This document shows, one piece after another, positions 1 through 5,184 of a DNA stretch of 5,184 nt. The position numbers were made by a program, and so were the translations under genes. The notes beneath the pieces were generated by a model that was not told where the DNA came from, did not search any database, and saw only the letters and a program-made list of their open reading frames with translations. The stretch comes from Bryobacterales bacterium. GTDB lineage: Bacteria; Acidobacteriota; Terriglobia; Bryobacterales; Bryobacteraceae. The stretch is from assembly GCA_003517725.1 (NCBI GenBank), contig DOZZ01000283.1, forward strand, positions 3,729 to 8,912, in the 5' to 3' direction. Each line of letters starts with the position of its first letter. Position 1 is the first letter of the stretch.

Positions 1-26
1 TCGGTGATCGCACCGATGCGGATCGG
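1..26. repeat. Two overlapping short inverted repeats
   Basis: tcggtg (1-6) and caccga (11-16) form a perfect 6-bp inverted repeat with a 4-base gap. ccgat (13-17) and atcgg (22-26) form a perfect 5-bp repeat, also with a 4-base gap. They share bases 13-16 and so could not both form at once. They lie within the first codons of the partial gene at the left edge. They are short and may be chance in GC-rich coding sequence. Confidence 0.3.
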
Positions 27-35
27 AGAAGGCAT
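1..35 (-). CDS. Start of an unidentified downstream gene (partial, runs off left edge)
   Basis: An ATG at 35..33 shares its A with the TGA stop of the aminotransferase (TGATG), the classic one-base overlap of translationally coupled genes. The frame is open to the window edge and reads MPSPIRIGAIT followed by Asp or Glu. No clear Shine-Dalgarno sequence precedes it (the upstream bases read GCGGTACAATCCGTCTG), which suits re-initiation by ribosomes that have just finished the aminotransferase. The segment IRIGAIT looks like a first beta-strand of an alpha/beta protein, but eleven residues are too few to name a family. It would be the fourth gene of the operon. The alternative is that this is chance open frame downstream of the last gene; the exact TGATG arrangement makes a real gene somewhat more likely. 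Confidence 0.45.
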   Translation of the reverse strand, partial: MPSPIRIGAIT

Positions 36-1237
36 CAGACGGATTGTACCGCTGCCCGGCTTTGACGGCGCTGCAGGTATGCCGCGATACGTGCCATGGC
101 GGGTTCCAGCACGGAGCGCTCGGCCGCATAGCACAGCCGGACGGAGCCGTCGCCGCCCGCTCCGAAGGCCACGCCGGGTGCGATGCCGACGTGCTCTTCT
201 TCGAGCAGACGGCGGCAGAAGTCGAACGAATCGTTCAGCCCGTCGACTTTCGGAAACAGGTAGAACGCGCCGGCCGGCTCGGGCACGGTCAGCCCCGGCA
301 TGCGCCGCAGCGCGTCGAGACAATAGTCGCGGTTCTCGCGCAACCGTTCGAGCATGGCGCGCAGCTCAGGCTCGCCATCGCGCAGCGCGGTCTCGGCGGC
401 CTTCTGCGTAAAACTCGCGGCGTGCGACACGATGAACTCGTTCAACTGCGTGCATTTTTGCGCGAGATCGGCGCGCGCGACCAGCCAGCCCAGGCGCCAG
501 CCCGTCATGCAATAGGTCTTCGAGAAGGAGTGCACCACGGCCACCGCGTCGTCGCGCGTGGCAAGCCGCAGGATGGAGGGCGCGGCATCGCCCAGCGAAT
601 GGCCTTCGTACCACAGCCGGTCGTAGACTTCATCCGCGATGAGCCACAGCCCGTGACGCCGCGAAAGTTCGAGCAGCCGCTGCTGGTCCTCCACACTCGC
701 CACCCAGCCCAGTGGATTCGAGGGAGATGTATAGAGCAGCATCCGCGTACGCGGCGTGATGGCCGCTTCGAGGGCTTCGAAGTCGATTTCGTAGCGCGAG
801 CCGACCAGCGGATGCGCCAATTGAATCACGGCGGCGCCGGCCATCATCGCAATGGCCGACCCGTTGGGCCATGCCGGAGTCAGCACGATAGCTTCGTCGC
901 CGGGATCGAGCACCGCGCCGATGACGACGTTCAGAGCCTGCACGCCCGATGCCGTGATGACGATCTCGGTGCGCGGGTCGAGCGCCACCGACTGCTTGGA
1001 CGCGTAGTGCGCGGCGATGGCCTCGCGCAACGACGGCAATCCGGCATTCTCGCTGTAATAGGTGAAGCCGTCGGCGATGGCGCGGGCCAGCGCTTCCTTG
1101 ATGTAAGCCGGCGTCGGCAGATTGGATTCGCCGAAGTAGAGGCGCAGCACGCCGGGCATGCCGAGCGCGATCTCCGCCAACTCGCGGATGCGGGAGTGCG
1201 GAACGGCCGCGGTGGAGCGCGAAATCTGGGCTCTCAT
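35..1237 (-). CDS. PLP-dependent aminotransferase, class I/II (fold type I)
   Basis: This 400-residue protein should be a cytosolic pyridoxal-phosphate enzyme that moves an amino group between an amino acid and a 2-oxo acid. Visible landmarks, matched to aspartate aminotransferase: FGESNLPTP substrate loop (35-43); YYSENAGLPSLREAI (60-74); SPSNPLGW with the PLP-O3' Asn at 174; ADEVYDRL with Asp202 (pyridine N) and Tyr205; SFSKTY with the Schiff-base Lys240; GWRLGW with phosphate-binding Arg248, eight residues after the lysine as in the family; and VRLCYA with Arg367, the carboxylate-binding arginine. The usual NPTG is NPLG here. All catalytic residues are present and the length is normal, so it should be active. 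Aspartate is a common substrate in such relatives, but specificity cannot be read from sequence. The frame extends upstream to 1357, inside the regulator gene; I chose Met 1237 because it follows a Shine-Dalgarno-like GAGAGG and gives the usual family N-terminus. It lies 8 bp after the regulator stop, so it is probably co-transcribed. Confidence 0.93.
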   Translation of the reverse strand: MRAQISRSTAAVPHSRIRELAEIALGMPGVLRLYFGESNLPTPAYIKEALARAIADGFTYYSENAGLPSLREAIAAHYASKQSVALDPRTEIVITASGVQALNVVIGAVLDPGDEAIVLTPAWPNGSAIAMMAGAAVIQLAHPLVGSRYEIDFEALEAAITPRTRMLLYTSPSNPLGWVASVEDQQRLLELSRRHGLWLIADEVYDRLWYEGHSLGDAAPSILRLATRDDAVAVVHSFSKTYCMTGWRLGWLVARADLAQKCTQLNEFIVSHAASFTQKAAETALRDGEPELRAMLERLRENRDYCLDALRRMPGLTVPEPAGAFYLFPKVDGLNDSFDFCRRLLEEEHVGIAPGVAFGAGGDGSVRLCYAAERSVLEPAMARIAAYLQRRQSRAAVQSV

Positions 1238-1241
1238 GCCG

Positions 1242-1247
1242 CCTCTC
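1242..1247 (-). promoter_or_regulatory. Ribosome binding site of the aminotransferase, overlapping the regulator stop
   Basis: On the minus strand the junction reads CGCTGAGAGGCGGCATG. The purine run GAGAGG lies 4 bases before the ATG at 1237, and its first two bases belong to the TGA stop of the response regulator (1248..1246). This supports the 1237 start over the longer open frame and suggests that ribosomes ending the regulator help initiate the aminotransferase. The spacing of 4 is a little short. The hexamer TGAGAG occurs twice, at the stop and again within the ATGAGAG start. Confidence 0.6.
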
Positions 1248-2688
1248 AGCGTTCCGACTTCTTCTTGATGTCGATATTCAGCCGCTTGATCTTCTGGTTG
1301 AGCGTGGAGAGCGGTACGCGCAGCGAGTCGGCCGTTTCGGTCTGGCTCCAGCTCCACTTCTCCAGATTTTCGATGATCACGCGGCGCTCGAAGTCGGCCA
1401 CGATCTCAAAAAGCGAAGCATCGGCGGGCAGCGGGCCGCCGTCCGTGCGGCGCAACCGGCCGCTGGCGGCCAGCAGGTAATCCGGAAACACGTCGATCGG
1501 CACGGACTGCTCGGTGGCCAGCACGACGGCGCGCTCCACCACGTTTTCGAGCTCCCGCACGTTGCCGGGCCAGGTGTGTTCCATCAGCGCCTGCACCGCT
1601 TCGGGCTGGAATTTCAGCGCGCTCTTGTGGTTGTCCAGAAACTTGCCGTTCTCGCGGCAATACTTCGTGAAGAAAAAATCCACCAGCAGCGGGATGTCTT
1701 CCTTGCGGTCGCGCAGCGGCGGCAGATTGATGTTGATGACGTTCAGGCGGTAGTACAGGTCTTCGCGAAAACGCCCCTCTTCCACCATCTTGCGCAGGTC
1801 GGCGTTGGTGGCGGCCAGAATACGCACATCCACCTTGATGGTTTCGTTCGAGCCCAGCGGCACGAATTCTTTTTCCTGGATCACGCGCAGCAGCTTGGCC
1901 TGCGTTTCGGCATTCACGGTGCCGATTTCGTCGAAGAAGATGGTCCCGTTATTGGCGATCTCGAAAGAGCCCTTCTTGCTGTGGATAGCGCTGGTGAACG
2001 CGCCGCGCACATGGCCGAACAGCGTAGACTCCAGCAGATCGGAGGGCAGGGAACCGCTGTTCACCGGCACGAAAGCCTGCTCCGCTCGCGGCGACGTGGT
2101 GTGGATGGCTTTGGCGATCAGTTCTTTGCCGGTGCCGGTCTCGCCGGTGATCAGGATCGTGGAGCGGCTGGACGAAACCTGCTCCACCAAGTCCAGCAGC
2201 CGCAGCATGCGCTCGCTTTTGCCGACGATATTCGGGAAGTTGTAGCGCTGCTTCAGGGCGCGCTTCAACTGCTGGTTCTCGCTCTGCAGCAGCGGTCCGG
2301 AGGTGATGCGCTCAATCTCGCGCAGCAGCTTGGCATTGTCCCAGGGCTTGGTGACGAAGTGCGTCGCGCCGAGTTTAATGGCCTGCACCGCTACGTCCAC
2401 CGAGCCGTAGGCCGTCACCATGAACACTGGTGTTTCGGAGTCGGTCTCGCGCAGATCGCGCAACACTTCCATGCCAGATTTGTCGGGCATCATCAGATCC
2501 AGCAGCACCAGGTCGTACGGCTTCTGGAGTAGTTTGCGCTCGCCCTCGGCGGCGTTCTGCGCCAACTCGACGGCGTAACCTTCGAGCGAGAGCAGATCCG
2601 ATAGGCTTTCGCGGATTTCAAATTCGTCGTCGATGACCAGAATGCGGCCCTTCGACGCGACACTTTTTGAAGTTTCAGAAGCGGTCAT
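1246..2688 (-). CDS. NtrC-family sigma-54-dependent response regulator
   Basis: A complete 480-residue transcriptional activator. Receiver domain (about 14-128): acidic pair Asp20-Asp21, phospho-acceptor Asp64 in LVLLDLMMP, Thr92 in VTAYG and Lys114 in TKP, all intact. A short helical linker (about 132-150) leads to the AAA+ sigma-54 interaction domain (about 152-390): Walker A GETGTGKE (182-189), GAFTSA loop (229-234), Walker B FFDE (251-254), AATN (292-295), arginine-finger region GRFREDLYYRLN (305-316) and sensor II WPGNVREL (373-380). A C-terminal Fis-type helix-turn-helix lies at about 427-475 (SQTETADSLRVPLSTLNQKIKRL). It should bind enhancer DNA, oligomerise when phosphorylated and hydrolyse ATP to open sigma-54 polymerase complexes. 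The oddity is GAFTSA instead of GAFTGA, a change in the loop that touches sigma-54. The partner kinase lies directly upstream with a 30-bp gap. The start is ATG 2688, with only a weak Shine-Dalgarno (TAGAGA). Family assignment is secure; the target genes are unknown, so I give no gene symbol. Confidence 0.96.
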   Translation of the reverse strand: MTASETSKSVASKGRILVIDDEFEIRESLSDLLSLEGYAVELAQNAAEGERKLLQKPYDLVLLDLMMPDKSGMEVLRDLRETDSETPVFMVTAYGSVDVAVQAIKLGATHFVTKPWDNAKLLREIERITSGPLLQSENQQLKRALKQRYNFPNIVGKSERMLRLLDLVEQVSSSRSTILITGETGTGKELIAKAIHTTSPRAEQAFVPVNSGSLPSDLLESTLFGHVRGAFTSAIHSKKGSFEIANNGTIFFDEIGTVNAETQAKLLRVIQEKEFVPLGSNETIKVDVRILAATNADLRKMVEEGRFREDLYYRLNVININLPPLRDRKEDIPLLVDFFFTKYCRENGKFLDNHKSALKFQPEAVQALMEHTWPGNVRELENVVERAVVLATEQSVPIDVFPDYLLAASGRLRRTDGGPLPADASLFEIVADFERRVIIENLEKWSWSQTETADSLRVPLSTLNQKIKRLNIDIKKKSER

Positions 2689-2700
2689 GTTCTCTACGCC

Positions 2701-2741
2701 CGGCCCGTGCAGCCGAGCTTAGGCGTTCTGCACCTGGGCCG
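2701..2741 (-). promoter_or_regulatory. GC-rich hairpin around the kinase stop codon
   Basis: On the plus strand cggcccgtgcag (2701-2712) is complementary to ctgcac plus gggccg (2728-2733 and 2736-2741), with two unpaired bases at 2734-2735. The mRNA could therefore form a 12-bp stem with a 2-nt bulge and a 15-nt loop. The TAA stop of the kinase (2721..2719) sits in the loop, and the stem ends 12 nt before the regulator ATG. No U-run follows (GGCGUAGAGAAC), so it is not a standard intrinsic terminator. A ribosome finishing the kinase would melt it, so it could tune or couple translation of the regulator, or mark an mRNA processing point. The complementarity is seen directly; any function is inferred. 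Confidence 0.45.
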
Positions 2742-5184
2742 TGGACGCCGGCGACGCCTGGCGCAGGCCCAGCGGCAAATCCACCGTGAAGCGCGTACCG
2801 CCGGATGACAGGGGGCAAGCTTCGATGGTACCGCCATGCTCCTGCACGATGCCGTAGGTGACGGCCAGGCCAAGTCCGGTGCCCTTGCGCGCGGACTTGG
2901 TGGTGAAGAACGGATCGTAGATGCGGGGCAGGTGTTCGGGCGCGATGCCATGGCCGGTGTCGCGCACTTCCACGCGCACGTGGCCGTTGTCGCGGTGCGT
3001 CGTAACGGTCAGGCAATGGCCGCCAGCCGGCGTTGCGGCGTTCTCCATGGCGTCGCGCGCGTTAAGGAAGAGGTTCAGGAACACCTGCTGCAGCTTGCCC
3101 GAGTTGCCCTGCAGCGTGGGCGACGATTGGTCCAGTTCGCAGCCGACGCGGATGCCCGATTTCTCGAACTGGTGCTCCACCAGCGTCAGCGCCTCCTGCA
3201 CCAGTTTATTGAGATCCACATCGCCTAGGCCGGAAGCCGAGGTGCGCGAGAAATTGAGCAGCGAGTTGACGATCTCGCTGGCCCGGAAGGTTTGCCGCGC
3301 GATCTTCTCGAGCATGCGCGACTTCTGCTCGTCGCCAGCCAGCTGGCGGGTCAGCATCTGCGCGTAATTCGAGATCACGGCCAGCGGCGTATTGACTTCA
3401 TGCGCCACGCCCGCCGCCAGCAATCCAATGCTGCTGAGTTTATCGGCCTGGACTAGGCGCCGCTCCAGCTCCGAGCGGTCGGTGATGTCGTCGAAGATCA
3501 CCAGCCGGCCGATGCGCTCGAAATCGCGCGACACCAGCGGCGCGATGGCCACGTTCAACGTCACTTCGCGGGCGGCCTGGAATCCATTGCCATTAGAATC
3601 GGAAGCGCCGCCCCACGCCCGCAGCACGAATTTGTCGATGTGGCAGATGCCGCTTTCGCCGCGCGCGCGTTCGACATGTTCCATCAAGTTGGCCGGAAAC
3701 AGGTCGTTTAGCTTGCGGCCCAGCGCATCCTCGCGGCGGATCGCCGTCAGCTCTTCCATGCGCGTGTTCCAGCTCTCGACGCGGTCTTCCAGGTCGGCCG
3801 CCAGAATGCCCACGCTGATGGATTCGACGATATTTTCGCTGAACTCCTTCAGGCGCTCGTATTCGTGCACCTTGCGTTCGAGCTCGCGGTAGAGGCTGGC
3901 ATTTTCGATGGCGATGCCGACGTAGCCGGCCAGCGTCACCAGCAGTTCGACGTCTTCGGTGGACAGGAAGTCGCCGCCCTCGGAGCGGCTGACGCCCAGG
4001 TAGGCAATGGCATTGCCGCGCACCGTGCACGGTATGTAATAGGTCAGATCAAGGGTCGCGACGGTATGCCGCACGGTGGCCGGCCAGCCGTGCGACACGG
4101 CATCCAGGCGGTACCGCGTGCGCTCGAAGAACACGTAGGGCGTGCTGCGCTGCCAGTCGAGGAAGCTCAAATCGAGGCTTTCGCCGGCTAGGGACCGCCC
4201 GCTCGAACCCACCGATTTGCGCAATTCCCAGGCCTCCCCGCCGCGCACGAAGAACGCCACGTGCCGGATCGACAGCGTCTGCATCAGCCGGTCCGCCACG
4301 GAGGTGAGCATCTTGTCGAGGTCGGTCTCGGAGTTCAATTCCCGCGCAAACTCGATCAGCGTGCGGCGGTAATCGTAGCGCTCGCGATAGAAGTACTTGT
4401 CGAGGCGTTCCTGGATCCAGTTGCGGATGGGTTGGAACAGGAAGGCCGCAATCAGCATCACCGCGACCAGCCCGGTCTCGCTGAGGTCCTTGAAGTTCTT
4501 CTGAACCATGCTGCCCAGCGCGAACACCACGGCATAGAAACCGCCCAGCACGAAGACCGTGGCGAGCGTGTAGGCAAAGCCGCGCCGGAACAGAATGTCC
4601 ACATCCATCAGTCGATAGCGCGCGATGGCGTAAGCGATGGTCAGCGGAATCAGGGGCAGGGAGATCACCGCCAGGCGCGACCATTGGGTGGCGTCCCAAC
4701 CCGCGACGTAAGGGATGGTGTAGAGCAGCGCGAACGGCAGAAAACCGCACACCGTGCCATTGCGCAGCCACTTCAGCTGCTGACGGGTAGTGGCGTCTTC
4801 GGTGTGCCGCGCTTCAAAGGCCAGCAGCGCGGCGCTGATCAGGTAGAAGCTGGTCAGCAGGGCCATTTCGGAGCGGTCGAGCCAATCGCGCACCAGCACC
4901 AGAGGCACGCTGGTCTGCAGCGCGCCGGAAGCGAAGCCCACATAGCAGGCCGTCAGCGCCAAACCCGGCAGGTATAGCAGCGGCGCATGCCAGCGGGCGC
5001 GGTACCAGCGCCGCGGCTCCGGAAAGGTTAGCGTGAAGTGCAGGAACAGCGTCGGCGCCAGCCAGGTGGCGACCACGTTGGCCCAGTAGATGATCTTGTC
5101 GAAGCCGTTCAGTTTGCCGGTGTAGTGGAAGCAGGAAAAGATGAACGACGCCAGGCAATAGAGCGAAAAATGCAGGGCTTTCGA
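2719..5184 (-). CDS. Multi-TM GAF-PAS sensor histidine kinase (N-terminus outside window)
   Basis: 821 residues are visible (1 = codon at 5184); the frame stays open to the right edge, so the true start is beyond it. An internal GTG at 5076 lies within a hydrophobic segment and is not a credible start. Residues 1-252 contain about eight membrane segments (near 5-22, 31-54, 67-89, 105-124, 142-162, 170-188, 203-226, 238-252), with the loop YRLMDVDILFRRG. Then come a GAF domain (about 275-431), a coiled coil (427-450), a PAS domain (about 445-570), HisKA with HEVNTPL (His595 phosphorylated; Glu596 and Thr599 fit the ExxT phosphatase motif), and HATPase_c with N box LNLFLNARDA (Asn708), DTGHGI (742-747), DPFFTTK (757-763) and GTGLGL (768-773). 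All catalytic boxes are intact. It is an inner-membrane kinase that should phosphorylate Asp64 of the regulator encoded next. The signal is unknown: the membrane module or a missing N-terminal domain could sense a ligand, and GAF or PAS could bind a small molecule or cofactor. It ends at TAA 2721..2719. Confidence 0.95.
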   Translation of the reverse strand, partial: SKALHFSLYCLASFIFSCFHYTGKLNGFDKIIYWANVVATWLAPTLFLHFTLTFPEPRRWYRARWHAPLLYLPGLALTACYVGFASGALQTSVPLVLVRDWLDRSEMALLTSFYLISAALLAFEARHTEDATTRQQLKWLRNGTVCGFLPFALLYTIPYVAGWDATQWSRLAVISLPLIPLTIAYAIARYRLMDVDILFRRGFAYTLATVFVLGGFYAVVFALGSMVQKNFKDLSETGLVAVMLIAAFLFQPIRNWIQERLDKYFYRERYDYRRTLIEFARELNSETDLDKMLTSVADRLMQTLSIRHVAFFVRGGEAWELRKSVGSSGRSLAGESLDLSFLDWQRSTPYVFFERTRYRLDAVSHGWPATVRHTVATLDLTYYIPCTVRGNAIAYLGVSRSEGGDFLSTEDVELLVTLAGYVGIAIENASLYRELERKVHEYERLKEFSENIVESISVGILAADLEDRVESWNTRMEELTAIRREDALGRKLNDLFPANLMEHVERARGESGICHIDKFVLRAWGGASDSNGNGFQAAREVTLNVAIAPLVSRDFERIGRLVIFDDITDRSELERRLVQADKLSSIGLLAAGVAHEVNTPLAVISNYAQMLTRQLAGDEQKSRMLEKIARQTFRASEIVNSLLNFSRTSASGLGDVDLNKLVQEALTLVEHQFEKSGIRVGCELDQSSPTLQGNSGKLQQVFLNLFLNARDAMENAATPAGGHCLTVTTHRDNGHVRVEVRDTGHGIAPEHLPRIYDPFFTTKSARKGTGLGLAVTYGIVQEHGGTIEACPLSSGGTRFTVDLPLGLRQASPASTAQVQNA

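Noticed and set aside
1238..1357. N-terminal extension of the aminotransferase to Met at 1357
   Set aside because: The added 40 residues lie wholly inside the 3' end of the regulator gene in another frame, look unlike any aminotransferase N-terminus, and lack a ribosome binding site, whereas 1237 has one.
44..1480. Long plus-strand open frame (478 codons) opposite the aminotransferase and the end of the regulator
   Set aside because: It is antisense to a gene with full catalytic motifs, has no recognisable domain, and its Arg/Gly/His-rich composition is typical of the shadow of GC-rich codons. The 1576-2532 and 4261-4977 plus-strand frames are rejected for the same reason.
2689..2718. Sigma-54 (GG-N10-GC type) or sigma-70 promoter in the intergenic gaps
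   Set aside because: The gaps are 30 and 8 bp; I found no convincing paired promoter elements, and close spacing favours read-through from a promoter to the right of the window.
2701..2741. Intrinsic transcription terminator between kinase and regulator
   Set aside because: The stem is strong, but no U-tract follows in either direction and the regulator begins 12 nt later; a full terminator here would cut the pair apart.
5074..5076. GTG at 5076 as start of the histidine kinase
   Set aside because: The frame continues open upstream to the window edge through 36 more codons with clear membrane-segment character (around ALHFSLYCLASFIFSCFHY), so the GTG is an internal Val codon.

Overview
The window is a tightly packed, GC-rich bacterial segment in which every supported gene lies on the minus strand and is transcribed right to left. 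In transcription order it holds: (1) the 3' part of a membrane-bound sensor histidine kinase (5184 to 2719, N-terminus outside the window); (2) a complete NtrC-type, sigma-54-dependent response regulator (2688 to 1246); (3) a complete fold-type I PLP-dependent aminotransferase (1237 to 35); and (4) the first 11 full codons of a further gene that starts inside the aminotransferase stop codon (TGATG, 37 to 33) and runs off the left edge. The gaps are 30 bp, 8 bp and a 1-base overlap, so this reads as one polycistronic unit. No stretch over 300 bases lacks a gene, and no tRNA, rRNA, mobile element, CRISPR array or recognisable promoter is visible.

Organism: the high GC, the Gram-negative-style NtrC/HK pair and the phrasing of the kinase (multi-TM module, then a YRLMDVDILFRRG-type loop, then GAF-PAS-HisKA-HATPase) and of the regulator (GAFTSA followed by SKKGSFE) remind me of Acidobacteriota, perhaps the Solibacter/Bryobacter side. 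This is recognition from memory, not a search, and is only moderately secure.

How the genes work together: the kinase has at least eight predicted membrane segments feeding a GAF and a PAS domain, and it should autophosphorylate on His595 (numbered from the first visible codon). It would pass phosphate to Asp64 of the regulator, whose AAA+ domain would then remodel sigma-54 RNA polymerase. The target promoters are not in the window. The aminotransferase is tied to the regulator by a Shine-Dalgarno-like sequence that overlaps the regulator stop codon, so it is probably made together with the signalling pair; whether it has a functional link to the signal is unknown.

The main points worth a second look are: a GAFTSA loop in place of the canonical GAFTGA in the sigma-54 activator; a 12-bp GC-rich hairpin with a 2-nt bulge that brackets the kinase stop codon just upstream of the regulator start; the coupling of an aminotransferase and a further gene to the two-component pair; and the unassigned multi-TM sensing module of the kinase. 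I see no strong evidence for a wholly new system here.
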